DNA of 64,000 bases from Malaciobacter marinus. Lineage in GTDB: Bacteria; Campylobacterota; Campylobacteria; Campylobacterales; Arcobacteraceae. The stretch lies in NCBI RefSeq assembly GCF_003544855.1, contig NZ_CP032101.1:2232001-2296000 (forward strand), written 5' to 3'. This document shows, in pieces, positions 40,451 through 49,155 of this stretch. The position numbers were made by a program, and so were the translations under genes. Numbering within the stretch: the stretch's first letter is position 1; every line of letters starts with the position of its first letter. The notes beneath the pieces are model-generated. The model ran no database searches, was not told the DNA's origin, and worked only from the letters and a program-made list of their open reading frames with translations.

Positions 40451-40894
40451 TTGACACTTCTCACATACTCCATAGATTGTCATAATATGATCATTTAAAT
40501 AAAAGTTGTTATCTTTTGCAACTTTTATTTGTTGTTTTTCTATTACCTCATCATTAAATTCTAAAATTTTATTACATGAAGTACAAATCATATGATCATG
40601 ATGTAAAGATAGATTTAACTCATACCTTTTAGCTCCATCACCAATATCCAATGAGTTAACTATGTTCAGTTCTTCAAAAAACTTAACAGTTCTATAAACT
40701 GTAGCTATCCCCATATCTACTTTATATTCACTTTTTGCAATATTTGCAATTTGTTCTGCACTTAAATGTTCATCATTAAAATACAAAATCTTTAAAATAT
40801 AATCCTTTTGTATTGAGTTTTTAAAGCCCAATTTTGAAACTGTATTTTTAAAGTTTTCTAAAAAAGATTCGAAACTTTCTTCATATTTTTGCAC
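40448..40894 (-). CDS. Second Fur-family regulator
   Basis: This 148-residue Fur-family protein has a winged helix (G-I-A-T-V-Y-R-T-V) and metal-site motifs H-H-D-H-M-I-C-T-S-C and C-E-K-C. It is Fur-like, not PerR-like, but its DNA-recognition region differs from the first Fur (N-S-I-Q-K-D-Y-I-L instead of Y-T-E-Q-R-E-I-V-L). It starts with GTG overlapping the stop of a 43-residue membrane ORF by one base, and converges on feoAB. A Fur-like box in front of the operon suggests auto- or cross-regulation. It may serve as a second iron-level sensor; Zur is the alternative. Confidence 0.82.
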   Translation of the reverse strand: MQKYEESFESFLENFKNTVSKLGFKNSIQKDYILKILYFNDEHLSAEQIANIAKSEYKVDMGIATVYRTVKFFEELNIVNSLDIGDGAKRYELNLSLHHDHMICTSCNKILEFNDEVIEKQQIKVAKDNNFYLNDHIMTIYGVCEKCQ

Positions 40895-41025
40895 TATACT
40901 ATTCCTTTTATAACTATTATTCCTATACTAATTATCAAAGCAACTGTATATGGTATCCAAAGATTTCTATGTATTTTTAAGTTTCTCTTATATAAAAACC
41001 CTTCTTTTGGGTAATTCTTCTTCAT
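40894..41025 (-). CDS. 43-residue single-helix membrane peptide before the second fur
   Basis: A short ORF with AAGGA before its ATG encodes a basic N-terminal half (K-K-N-Y-P-K-E-G-F-L-Y-K-R-N-L-K) and a C-terminal membrane helix (W-I-P-Y-T-V-A-L-I-I-S-I-G-I-I-V-I). Its TAG stop overlaps the GTG start of the Fur paralogue. The tight coupling and the Fur-like box upstream suggest a functional peptide, not just a leader. No family recognised. Confidence 0.55.
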   Translation of the reverse strand: MKKNYPKEGFLYKRNLKIHRNLWIPYTVALIISIGIIVIKGIV

Positions 41026-41090
41026 AATATTCCTTAATAATTAGTATCAATATTATAATATTACATAATCTATACTTAATGAATTATTAA

Positions 41091-41105
41091 TGATAATAAT
41101 TATCG
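41091..41105. promoter_or_regulatory. Fur box between the divergent second-fur operon and the 41163 gene
   Basis: TGATAATAATTATCG matches the 7-1-7 pattern with one mismatch and lies 66 and 58 bases from the two divergent starts. A weaker copy (TAATAATTAGTATCA) is at about 41036-41050. Confidence 0.7.
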
Positions 41106-41162
41106 TTTTAATATATAATTAAGTTTACTTAATATAATATTTCTTTAATATAAGGAGCAAAG

Positions 41163-41579
41163 ATGTTTAATATTAGTTTAGCCCTAGTAGGTCAAGTAGC
41201 TAGAACAGCAGCATTTGGGGCCATTGCAACTAAAGTAGTTGATACATTTATTCTTTCAAAAGTAAACAATAAAATCGATCAAAAAAGATGGATAAGACAA
41301 GCAAAGCTTGAAGCATTTGCAAAACTATCACAAGAGATACTATCTATTGATTTAAAAAACTTAAAAGATGAAAATATAAGAAATATAAAAGAGTATAGTG
41401 CAAAAACAATTCTTCTTTTAGAAGATAGAATTCTAATAAAAAGAATTGAAGATTATTTAAATAACTTAATAAATCTAGATAAAACTGCCCATGATAGTAG
41501 TAAAAACATGGTATGTATAGTAGATAAAAAAGGAATAGATTTAGTTATGTGTTTAAATAAAAATTTGAAAAAAGTATAA
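41163..41579 (+). CDS. Unknown membrane-associated protein behind a Fur box
   Basis: This 138-residue protein has an Ala-rich hydrophobic N-terminal segment (about 8-31: G-Q-V-A-R-T-A-A-F-G-A-I-A-T-K-V-V-D), then a Lys/Glu-rich, mostly helical body with no known motif. AAGGAG precedes the ATG. The N-terminal segment recalls the small Gly/Ala-rich proteins of the nearby P1B-ATPase operon in composition, not in clear alignment. It is monocistronic, with a Fur box upstream and a hairpin downstream. A component of the iron system is a reasonable guess only. Confidence 0.6.
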   Translation: MFNISLALVGQVARTAAFGAIATKVVDTFILSKVNNKIDQKRWIRQAKLEAFAKLSQEILSIDLKNLKDENIRNIKEYSAKTILLLEDRILIKRIEDYLNNLINLDKTAHDSSKNMVCIVDKKGIDLVMCLNKNLKKV

Positions 41580-41598
41580 TTACTTTATTTCAAATTTT
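41560..41598. terminator. Bidirectional hairpin between convergent genes
   Basis: AAAATTTGAAA-AAAGTA pairs with TACTTTATTTCAAATTTT around loop TAAT, with one bulged base. It spans both stop codons. Confidence 0.6.
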
Positions 41599-41915
41599 GT
41601 TTCATAAACTTTATCTTGATCTTTTACTTTAAAAGTCCAAATACCTTTTTTTCTTCCATCTACATACCTAAAATCATAAATTGAACCATGCCCAGCAGGT
41701 ATAGTCATCTCTCGACTTCTTGATATTTCCTCATCTGGATCAATCCAAATAAAAGTAACATTTTTATCAAATTCAACTCTTTCTTGAATATATTTACAAA
41801 TTATAGAATTTTCATCTTTTAAAATAACGCAATCTACGTTTTCTATCTCTTCTTGTTCACTAGCAATTGCAAATGAAAAAAGAGATATAAATAATACAAC
41901 AATAAACTTTTTCAT
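41580..41915 (-). CDS. Periplasmic protein of unknown function
   Basis: This 111-residue protein has a signal peptide (residues 1-18, cleavage near I-A-S-E) and a small predicted beta-rich domain with two Cys (about 29 and 40, in V-D-C-V-I-L and I-I-C-K-Y) that may form a disulfide. It lies three bases after a small membrane protein, at the 3' end of the trpA-bpt run. No family recognised. Confidence 0.6.
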   Translation of the reverse strand: MKKFIVVLFISLFSFAIASEQEEIENVDCVILKDENSIICKYIQERVEFDKNVTFIWIDPDEEISRSREMTIPAGHGSIYDFRYVDGRKKGIWTFKVKDQDKVYETKFEIK

Positions 41916-41918
41916 AAT

Positions 41919-42134
41919 CTATTCCTTTTCTTCTTGTACATCCATATACTTAAAAAGTAAGTATTTAATTGGTGCATAAAATGTTGTCATTGACACTATG
42001 GCTATAATTAATTGAACTATTTTAAATAAAGAGTTAGTCTCTTCAAGAAAAAATAAACTTATATAATGACTAGCTAAAAGTGATATTACTGCTGTAATAG
42101 TAATAGCTATTAATGCAACTACATTATAACTCAT
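41919..42134 (-). CDS. Small two-helix membrane protein
   Basis: The product is about 71 residues, with membrane helices at about 6-24 and 37-58 and an acidic tail (V-Q-E-E-K-E). The ATG at 42134 is preferred (GGGAAAAAT upstream, 11-base overlap with bpt), but an in-frame ATG at 42152 is possible. Function unknown. Confidence 0.55.
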   Translation of the reverse strand: MSYNVVALIAITITAVISLLASHYISLFFLEETNSLFKIVQLIIAIVSMTTFYAPIKYLLFKYMDVQEEKE

Positions 42135-42861
42135 ATTTTTCCCAAATTGCATCTTCTTTTAAAGAAGCCCTATTTTTTAATATTTCAAAAGGTTTATAAT
42201 TAACTTTATATCCCATTGAAAAATGATCTTTTATCCAATACCCCAAATAAATATAAGGTATTTCTAACTCTTTTGCTATTTTTATTTGTGCTAAAATAGA
42301 AAATTTACCTAAAGACAAATCTGCATATTCATGATCATAAAAACAATAAATTGAAGAAATAGATTCAGGCAAAATATCAACTAATGCAACTGCAACTAAC
42401 TCTTCACCTTTAAAATATAAAAACTCTTTTGTAAACTTATCTTTTCCCTCAACATAAGACCTTGAATAATCATCAGGACTTATTGGAAAATAAGGCCATT
42501 GTTTTTTATCATGCATAAACTTATGATATTTATCATAAAGCTTCAAATGATCTAAACTTATACTTGGTGTTTGTATATAAAGCTTTGTATCTTTATTTTT
42601 ATTTATTACTCTTTTTTCAGATTTAGAAAATTTATAATTTTTAACATCAATTCTCATACTTATACACTTTGTACAAGTTTTACACTCTGGAACAAAGTGC
42701 ATTTTTCCAAATCTTCTCCAACCATGCTCTAACATATTTTGATAATCTTCAACGGTACAGTGGTTTATGTACCTATATCTCATATCAGATATCTCATTAT
42801 TAAAATAAGAACACTCTCTATTCTCTTCTACAAACTCTAAGTCTTCATTTATAATTTGCAT
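42124..42861 (-). CDS. bpt: Aspartate/glutamate leucyltransferase (Bpt/Ate1 family)
   Basis: This 245-residue protein has the ATE family pattern: N-terminal C-x(n)-Y-R (E-C-S-Y-F; M-R-Y-R-Y-I), the C-T-K-C-I-S-M-R-I segment near residue 62 and the C-terminal acetyltransferase-like part (Y-L-G-Y-W-I). Bpt adds Leu to proteins starting with Asp or Glu, making them ClpS-ClpA substrates. clpS, clpA and aat are all within 11 kb. It follows trpA by three bases. Confidence 0.9.
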   Translation of the reverse strand: MQIINEDLEFVEENRECSYFNNEISDMRYRYINHCTVEDYQNMLEHGWRRFGKMHFVPECKTCTKCISMRIDVKNYKFSKSEKRVINKNKDTKLYIQTPSISLDHLKLYDKYHKFMHDKKQWPYFPISPDDYSRSYVEGKDKFTKEFLYFKGEELVAVALVDILPESISSIYCFYDHEYADLSLGKFSILAQIKIAKELEIPYIYLGYWIKDHFSMGYKVNYKPFEILKNRASLKEDAIWEKYEL

Positions 42862-42864
42862 TAA

Positions 42865-43605
42865 CTACCCGTTGATTTTCTCTTTTATCTCTTTTGAAAT
42901 TTTACATATTTTATCAATTTTTTCATTATATGACAACGAATCATCAATTATATGTTTTACAAAAGCACTTCCTACGATTACGCCATCAACTCCAACTGAT
43001 TTCTCTTTACATGTGTTTTCATCAACACCAAATCCAACATATAAAGGAGTTTTTGTATTCTCTTTTACAGTTTTAATAACTTGTGTTAAATCTTCACTTT
43101 TACCACTTCCTGTAATACCTGCATAAGCTACCATATATATAAATTTTGTAGCATTTTTAACTACTTGTGCAATTCTTTCTTTACTATGAGTTGGAGAGAC
43201 AAATGTAATAATAGATTGTTCATATTTTTTTGCTAACTCTTGATAAATAAAAGTCTCTTCAAAAGGTAAATCAGGAATAATTTCACCTGTAATACCAAAC
43301 TCTTTTGCTTTTTTAAAAAACTCTTCAATTCCATAATGATAAAATGGATTTAAATATCCCATCCATAATGTATCCATTTGTGGGGCTATCTTTGATGAGA
43401 CTTCAAATAAGTCTTTTAATTTAAATCCGTTTTTCAAAGCTAAAAGATTTGCTTTTTCTATAACAGGGCCATCTGCAACAGGATCTGAAAAAGGAATACC
43501 TAATTCTAATATATCAACACCTGATTCTTTCATATTTAATGCTAAGTCTATTGTAAAATTATTGTCAGGATAACTGGCTGTTATATAACCTACAAGTTTT
43601 TTCAA
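42865..43605 (-). CDS. trpA: Tryptophan synthase alpha subunit
   Basis: This 246-residue TIM-barrel protein has the TrpA signatures: L-E-L-G-I-P-F-S-D-P-V-A-D-G-P-V-I (catalytic Glu), I-P-D-L-P-F-E-E (catalytic Asp), and V-G-F-G-V and V-I-V-G-S-A-F-V (phosphate-binding loops). It cleaves indole-3-glycerol phosphate to indole. trpB is not adjacent. It begins the trpA-bpt run, divergent from panB. Confidence 0.95.
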   Translation of the reverse strand: MKKLVGYITASYPDNNFTIDLALNMKESGVDILELGIPFSDPVADGPVIEKANLLALKNGFKLKDLFEVSSKIAPQMDTLWMGYLNPFYHYGIEEFFKKAKEFGITGEIIPDLPFEETFIYQELAKKYEQSIITFVSPTHSKERIAQVVKNATKFIYMVAYAGITGSGKSEDLTQVIKTVKENTKTPLYVGFGVDENTCKEKSVGVDGVIVGSAFVKHIIDDSLSYNEKIDKICKISKEIKEKING

Positions 43606-43709
43606 AATAAAATCCTATATTTAATTAATTTGGATATAATAGTAACATATTATAACAAGGTTATAGATTAATATTAAAAAAATAAAACTTGATTTTAAGG
43701 AAGATTTAT

Positions 43710-44519
43710 ATGAGTATAATTAAAAATGATTTTGAAAAAATGTCAATTACTAAAATATTAAAAACTAAAAATAATAAAAAACTAACAATGATTACAGCTT
43801 ATGACGCACTTTTTGCAAATTTGTTTGATGAACTTGCAGATATGATACTTGTAGGTGATAGTTTAAATATGAGCTTTGCAGGAAAACCTGATACATTAAG
43901 TGCAACACTAGAACAGATGATTTACCATGCAAATGCCGTTTGTGCAGGTGCACCAAAAGCTTTTGTTATTTTAGATATGCCTTTTGGAACTTACACAAAT
44001 AAAGACATAGCACTTAAAAATGCAGTTAAGATTTATCAAGAAACAAATATAGCAGCTGTAAAAGTTGAAGGTGGAGAAGACAGAGCTGATATTGTAAAAC
44101 ATCTAACATCAAACTCAATTGCTGTTATGGGACATATTGGACTTATGCCACAATATGTTAGAAGTGAGGGTGGATACAAAGTAAGAGGTAAAACTAAAGA
44201 AGACGAAGAACAACTTATTCGTGATGCTATTGCTATTGAAAAAGCAGGAGCATTTGCAATTGTTGTTGAGGGTGTTTTAAGCAGTGTTGCAAAAAAAATC
44301 ACAGATGCAGTAAATGTTCCAGTTATTGGAATTGGTGCTGGAAATGTAACTGATGGTCAAGTTTTAGTTTGGTCAGATATGTTAGGTTTTTTCAACGAGT
44401 TTAAACCAAAATTTGTTAGAAGATATTTAGATGGCGCAACACTTGTAAAAGATGCAGTTTTACAATATAGAAATGATGTACAAACAACACAATTTCCATC
44501 AAAAGATGAAGAGTATTAA
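43710..44519 (+). CDS. panB: 3-methyl-2-oxobutanoate hydroxymethyltransferase
   Basis: This 269-residue enzyme has the KPHMT pattern (T-A-Y-D-A-L-F-A; M-I-L-V-G-D-S-L-N-M; D-M-P-F-G-T-Y; K-V-E-G-G; G-H-I-G-L-M-P-Q; I-G-I-G-A-G) for the first step of pantothenate synthesis. The ATG at 43710 has AAGGAAG upstream; an upstream TTG at 43689 is rejected. A -10-like TATAAT at 43635-43640 lies in the gap to trpA. Confidence 0.93.
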   Translation: MSIIKNDFEKMSITKILKTKNNKKLTMITAYDALFANLFDELADMILVGDSLNMSFAGKPDTLSATLEQMIYHANAVCAGAPKAFVILDMPFGTYTNKDIALKNAVKIYQETNIAAVKVEGGEDRADIVKHLTSNSIAVMGHIGLMPQYVRSEGGYKVRGKTKEDEEQLIRDAIAIEKAGAFAIVVEGVLSSVAKKITDAVNVPVIGIGAGNVTDGQVLVWSDMLGFFNEFKPKFVRRYLDGATLVKDAVLQYRNDVQTTQFPSKDEEY

Positions 44520-44537
44520 AAGTTTAGGAAAATAATA

Positions 44538-45563
44538 GTGGAAAGATTAGTAGAAGTTGAACAAATATCATTTGAAGAAGATAAAAGTGAAGTAAACTTA
44601 AGACCCTCTTCTTGGGATGATTACATCGGACAAGAAAAAATTAAAAAAAATTTAAAAGTTTTTATTGAAGCTAGTAAAAAAAGAGAAGAAGCACTTGATC
44701 ATATACTTTTTTATGGGCCTCCAGGTCTTGGTAAAACTACGCTTTCTTATCTTATTTCTAATGAAATGAATTCAAATATAAAAATCACAGCAGGTCCTAT
44801 GATTGAAAAAAGTGGTGACCTAGCTGCCATTTTAACAAACTTAGAAGAAGGTGATATTTTATTTATTGATGAAATACATAGACTAAGTCCAGCAGTTGAA
44901 GAGATTTTGTATCCAGCAATGGAAGATTATAGACTTGATATTATTATTGGAAGTGGTCCAGCTGCACAAACTGTAAAAATTGATTTACCAAGATTTACAC
45001 TTATTGGAGCTACAACAAGAGCTGGAATGTTAAGTAATCCTTTAAGAGAAAGATTTGGGATGCATTTTAGAATGCAGTTTTATGACAACGAAGAATTAGC
45101 AAAAATCATTCAAAAAGCTTCTGTTAAACTAAATAAAATTTGTGCAGATGATGCTGCTTTAGAAATATCAAGAAGAAGTAGAGGAACACCAAGAGTTGCC
45201 TTAAGACTTTTAAGAAGAGTAAGAGACTTTGCAGAAGTAGAGAATGAAGAAACTATTATAAAACAAAGATGTAATTATGCTTTAGATGAACTAGGCGTAA
45301 ATGATAGTGGATTTGATGAAATGGATATAAATTTACTTGAACTTCTTGTATCAAATAAAGGTAAGCCTATGGGATTATCTACAATAGCAGCTGCACTTAG
45401 TGAAGATGAGGGAACAATTGAAGATGCAATTGAACCATATTTACTTGCAAATGGCTTTATAGAAAGAACTGCAAGAGGAAGAGTAGCTAGTGTAAAAACA
45501 TATGAAATGTTTAGATTATCATACCCAGAAACTGAAAAGGTACAAAAGGAGTCTTTGTTTTGA
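44538..45563 (+). CDS. ruvB: Holliday junction branch migration helicase RuvB
   Basis: This 341-residue AAA+ protein has Walker A (G-P-P-G-L-G-K-T-T), Walker B (L-F-I-D-E-I-H-R-L), sensor G-A-T-T-R-A-G-M-L and the C-terminal winged helix ([14 protein letters not shown]). It starts with GTG and overlaps the next gene by four bases. Confidence 0.96.
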   Translation: MERLVEVEQISFEEDKSEVNLRPSSWDDYIGQEKIKKNLKVFIEASKKREEALDHILFYGPPGLGKTTLSYLISNEMNSNIKITAGPMIEKSGDLAAILTNLEEGDILFIDEIHRLSPAVEEILYPAMEDYRLDIIIGSGPAAQTVKIDLPRFTLIGATTRAGMLSNPLRERFGMHFRMQFYDNEELAKIIQKASVKLNKICADDAALEISRRSRGTPRVALRLLRRVRDFAEVENEETIIKQRCNYALDELGVNDSGFDEMDINLLELLVSNKGKPMGLSTIAAALSEDEGTIEDAIEPYLLANGFIERTARGRVASVKTYEMFRLSYPETEKVQKESLF

Positions 45564-46594
45564 AGCCACAGCATTTTTTGATTGCTATTGCTATTGCTAT
45601 TTTATTTTTTTTATTTCAACTTTTCAATCCATTTTTAAAAGCAATATTTGTAGCTTTACTTTTAACAGTAGCTACTAATACTTTAGATTTATTTATTACA
45701 CATAGAGTAAAAAGCCAAACTATCTCAGCAATAATTATGACAATAATACTTGCACTAATATTTTTTGTTCCTGTTATGTACTGTATTTTTTCATTTGCTA
45801 ATTACATAAATCAATTAGATCAACAAGCTTTGATGAAAAATTACTCACAAATAGAAACTTGGATATTAAATATTCCAAAAGAGTATGAGTTTTTTAAACA
45901 ACAACTAATTTTGATTCTTGAAAAAATAGATATTGCAGAAAGTATAAAAAACATACTCTCAATTGGAGCATATTTAGGTAAGAATTCTGCTTCATTTATG
46001 ATAGATATGTTTATGATACTTATATTTTATTTCTTTTTTACACTTTATGGAACAAGTCTTTCACACTATATAAAAGATATTCTTCCTTTGAAAAAAGAAG
46101 ACTCAATTACACTATTTTATGAATCTTCAAATGTAATGAGTATTGTTTTATACTCAATACTTGTGACTGCAATATTTGAGGGTATGCTATTTGGCTTTTT
46201 TATATCAGTATATGGTTACAATGGATTTTTATTAGGTGTTTTATATGGTTTTGCTTCATTAGTTCCAGTAGTTGGTGGTATAATAATGTGGCTTCCAATA
46301 GCTTTATATGAAATATATTTAGGTGATTTTTATGATGCTATAATCATTAGTGCTTATTCAATAATCATCATATCAGTAGTAGCTGATACATTTATTAAGC
46401 CTATAATTATAAAATATATAAATCAAAAAGTAGTAAAAACTCCAAGTAAAATAAATGAATTATTGATTTTCTTCTCAATTGTTGCAGGATTATCAACATT
46501 TGGCTTTTGGGGAATGATTATAGGTCCTGCAATGGTTACTTTTTTTATCTCAATAGTTCAATTATTAAAAAAGTATAGTAATGATATGTTATAA
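45560..46594 (+). CDS. AI-2E family membrane protein
   Basis: This 344-residue protein has about eight membrane helices and the conserved AI-2E/PerM end ([25 protein letters not shown]). The substrate of the family members varies (quorum signals, ions). It begins with TTG inside the end of ruvB. Confidence 0.85.
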   Translation: MKPQHFLIAIAIAILFFLFQLFNPFLKAIFVALLLTVATNTLDLFITHRVKSQTISAIIMTIILALIFFVPVMYCIFSFANYINQLDQQALMKNYSQIETWILNIPKEYEFFKQQLILILEKIDIAESIKNILSIGAYLGKNSASFMIDMFMILIFYFFFTLYGTSLSHYIKDILPLKKEDSITLFYESSNVMSIVLYSILVTAIFEGMLFGFFISVYGYNGFLLGVLYGFASLVPVVGGIIMWLPIALYEIYLGDFYDAIIISAYSIIIISVVADTFIKPIIIKYINQKVVKTPSKINELLIFFSIVAGLSTFGFWGMIIGPAMVTFFISIVQLLKKYSNDML

Positions 46595-46617
46595 TCAAAA
46601 AAATTTAAAAAAGTGGT

Positions 46618-47466
46618 GTGTTTATGCAAATTGATTTAAAAGAATTAAAACAAGTAACAGTATTATATGTTGAAGATGATGAAGTTATTAGAGCACAAAC
46701 ACTTTCTGTATTTGAAAAAATCTTCAAAAAAGTGTATGTAGGAAAAGATGGACATCAAGGAATAAACTTATTTAATAATCACCAAGATGAATTAGATGTG
46801 ATTGTTACAGATTTAAATATGCCAAAGATGACAGGGCTTGAACTAGCAGAAGAAGTACATAAAGTATCAAAATATATCCCAGTAATTTTCACAACTGCTT
46901 TTACAGATGAAGAATCACTTATAAAAGCAATCACATTAAATATAGATAGTTATGTAACAAAACCTTTAAAAATACAAGATTTAACTGCAACAATTTTAAA
47001 AAGTGTTAAAAACTCAAAAGAGAATAGAAATTTATATAAAACAACAAAAGCTTTAGCAAATGAGATGCTAAGTACAAAAAAAGATTATGGACAACTAAAA
47101 GACAATTGTGAATTATTAGAAAAAGAAGTATCTTTTTATAAATTCTTAGCAGAACATTTTATAGCATCAATAAAACTAGATAAATTTGGAATAATAGAAA
47201 ATATATCAAACCAATTTAGCAATATTTATAAGTACTCTTTAATGGATTTAAAAAATAAACCTATAAACTCAATAACACCAAATGCAGCTAATATTCAGAA
47301 AAAAATGTTAGAAGCTTTAAAAGTAAAAGAAGCAGTAGGATTTAATGAAAAGTTCATTACAGCAGACAATGAAGAATTAGAGTTTCATAATATTTTATAT
47401 CCACTTTATGAAAATAAAGACAATTATGCAAGTGGATATATGCTTTATCAATCATTGGAAAGATGA
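46618..47466 (+). CDS. Response regulator receiver with PAS-like output
   Basis: This 282-residue protein has a receiver domain (V-E-D-D at the start; phospho-acceptor Asp in V-I-V-T-D-L-N-M-P; S-Y-V-T-K-P-L), a helical linker (about 130-170) and a PAS-like domain (about 175-280). No DNA-binding or enzymatic output was found, so it may relay phosphate or control a partner by contact. The GTG start may be replaced by the ATG six bases later. It could be the partner of one of the orphan kinases here. Confidence 0.83.
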   Translation: MFMQIDLKELKQVTVLYVEDDEVIRAQTLSVFEKIFKKVYVGKDGHQGINLFNNHQDELDVIVTDLNMPKMTGLELAEEVHKVSKYIPVIFTTAFTDEESLIKAITLNIDSYVTKPLKIQDLTATILKSVKNSKENRNLYKTTKALANEMLSTKKDYGQLKDNCELLEKEVSFYKFLAEHFIASIKLDKFGIIENISNQFSNIYKYSLMDLKNKPINSITPNAANIQKKMLEALKVKEAVGFNEKFITADNEELEFHNILYPLYENKDNYASGYMLYQSLER

Positions 47467-47481
47467 GTTAATTACTCATCT
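47461..47481. terminator. Bidirectional hairpin between convergent genes
   Basis: AGATGAGT pairs perfectly with ACTCATCT around TAATT, spanning both stop codons. Confidence 0.5.
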
Positions 47482-48221
47482 TCACCACTAATAGTACTTC
47501 CTTTATATGTCATAATCCCATAATCTAAATTTGATACACACTTAAAACCTAAATCATACATAACTTTTTGACAATATGCACTTCTACTACCACTTAAACA
47601 ATAAACAATCACAGGTTTTTCTTTTTGATTTTGCAATTGTTCGATACTTTGATAAAATGAAGTAGTTGGAACTAAATAATCACACCCTTTAATTCTTTGT
47701 CCTACCCACTCCATCCACTCTCTTGTATCAACTAAATTAAAATCAATATATTTTAATGTTCTAGCTTCAAGAAGTGATTCTAACTCATCAGCATCAATTT
47801 GTTCTTTTTTCAAAAGCACTTCACACTCTTGTTTAGTAAGACCTCTTGAATGAGTGTGAGTAACCTCGCTAACCTCATTTTTGACAGCCTCATTTTGAGC
47901 AAATTCAGGAGTACAAAAAATCCCACAGTGGCACTTTCCATCCCTTGGTATCTCAACTTCAAGTGCAGGTTTACATGGGCAAAGTCTATTATCTGCTTCT
48001 TTTTGTTCTTGCTTTGTTTGACCTATTACCATAAAACAAGGACAGAATCTTTTTCCATATATCATCTTATTTCTACTAAGCCCTTGCTGAACAGATTCAT
48101 TTACATCATTTTCAGGATTATAAACAAAACCAAACCTATCTAAAACTTTGTCTGTAAACTGCTTTGTCAATTCAAACTGAGTTTGGAATTCAGTAGAGTT
48201 CATATCAATCTTTTTAATCAT
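47472..48221 (-). CDS. Ferredoxin-thioredoxin-reductase-like beta domain fused to rhodanese
   Basis: In this 249-residue protein, residues 1-110 have seven cysteines in the pattern C60-P-C62, C81-P-C83, C97-H-C99 and C103, which is the FTR catalytic beta-chain signature (4Fe-4S cluster plus redox disulfide). Residues about 155-245 form a rhodanese domain with Cys208 in V-I-V-Y-C-L-S-G-S-R-S. FTR normally reduces thioredoxins with ferredoxin electrons, and rhodanese transfers sulfane sulfur. The fusion suggests reduction of a persulfide or release of sulfide, or a redox switch on sulfur transfer. No FTR alpha chain was seen nearby. Confidence 0.85.
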   Translation of the reverse strand: MIKKIDMNSTEFQTQFELTKQFTDKVLDRFGFVYNPENDVNESVQQGLSRNKMIYGKRFCPCFMVIGQTKQEQKEADNRLCPCKPALEVEIPRDGKCHCGIFCTPEFAQNEAVKNEVSEVTHTHSRGLTKQECEVLLKKEQIDADELESLLEARTLKYIDFNLVDTREWMEWVGQRIKGCDYLVPTTSFYQSIEQLQNQKEKPVIVYCLSGSRSAYCQKVMYDLGFKCVSNLDYGIMTYKGSTISGEDE

Positions 48222-48322
48222 TATTTACCTTAAATACATAATTTTTGCGTATTATAAGTAAAAGTTTTTTTAATCTATTTAAAAGAGCTTATTATAAGTT
48301 TTTCTTAACTTATATTTAATCA

Positions 48323-48406
48323 AAACCCAAATTTATTCAAGTCATTCCATACCACATGCTTCAATCAAAACTCAATTTTCGGAAACCCGAATTCATTCGG
48401 GTCATT
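48323..48406. repeat. Two related 24-base repeats in the aat downstream gap
   Basis: AAACCCAAATTTATTCAAG with TCATT (48323-48346) recurs 60 bases later as AAACCCGAATTCATTCGGG with TCATT (48383-48406). The second copy forms a CCCGAA-TTCA-TTCGGG hairpin and the first is a decayed version. The rest of the 229-base gap (48222-48450) is AT-rich with no gene found. Confidence 0.55.
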
Positions 48407-48450
48407 TTCTATATATTATATATTGTGGTTGAAAAATCACTTATAATATT

Positions 48451-49119
48451 TTAAAACTTTGGAAAGTTTTCTATGGATTTTGCTAACTTATCTAAGAACT
48501 CATCTCTACTGATACATTTTGCACCAAGTGATTGTAAGTGTTCTGTTGGGGTTTGGCAGTCAAGTAGGCTAAAACCTTTTTGCTTTAATCTTTGTACTAA
48601 GTGATATAAAGCAACTTTTGATGCATCACTTTTTTTTGCGAACATTGATTCGCCACAAAACATATCACCAATTACTAAGCCATATCCACCGCCTACAAGT
48701 TCACCCTCATAATAACTTTCAAAAGAGTGTGCATATCCAATTTCATGCAGATGTGTATAAGCTTGTATTAATTCATCTTGAAGCCATGTACCATCTTGTG
48801 TAGGTCTAAATATATTTTTACACTCTATCATTACTTGTGTAAAGTTCTCATCAAATTTTACTTCAAATTTTTCTTTTTTTATTGCTTTTGCTAAACTTTT
48901 AGATACTTTAAATTCATCTAATTCCATTACTAATCTTGGATTTGGACTCCACCAAAGTATAGGTTCATCTTCATTGTACCAAGGAAAAATTCCATTTGCA
49001 TATGCACTAATCAATCTTTTAGCAGATAAATCACCACCATATGCCAAAATACCTTCATTGCAAGCTAATCTTGGGTTTGGAAAAGTATAAATATCATCAG
49101 TTAAAGGAAATATTCTCAC
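48451..49119 (-). CDS. aat: Leucyl/phenylalanyl-tRNA-protein transferase
   Basis: This 222-residue protein has the Aat pattern (G-I-L-A-Y-G-G-D-L; A-Y-A-N-G-I-F-P-W-Y; W-W-S-P-N-P-R; G-E-L-V-G-G-x-Y-G; F-C-G-E-S-M-F). It adds Leu or Phe to N-terminal Arg/Lys proteins and so marks them for ClpS-ClpAP. It belongs with bpt, clpS and clpA in this region. Confidence 0.95.
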   Translation of the reverse strand: MRIFPLTDDIYTFPNPRLACNEGILAYGGDLSAKRLISAYANGIFPWYNEDEPILWWSPNPRLVMELDEFKVSKSLAKAIKKEKFEVKFDENFTQVMIECKNIFRPTQDGTWLQDELIQAYTHLHEIGYAHSFESYYEGELVGGGYGLVIGDMFCGESMFAKKSDASKVALYHLVQRLKQKGFSLLDCQTPTEHLQSLGAKCISRDEFLDKLAKSIENFPKF

Positions 49120-49155
49120 AAAAATCCTTATTGTTTTTTTGTGATTATAACAAGG

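Noticed and set aside
40448-40894. Second Fur-family protein as PerR
   Set aside because: Its metal-site and core sequence (H-H-D-H-M-I-C-T-S-C) are Fur-like and unlike those I recall for Campylobacter PerR.
48323-48406. CRISPR array
   Set aside because: There are only two copies, they differ at several bases, and there is no third unit or cas gene.
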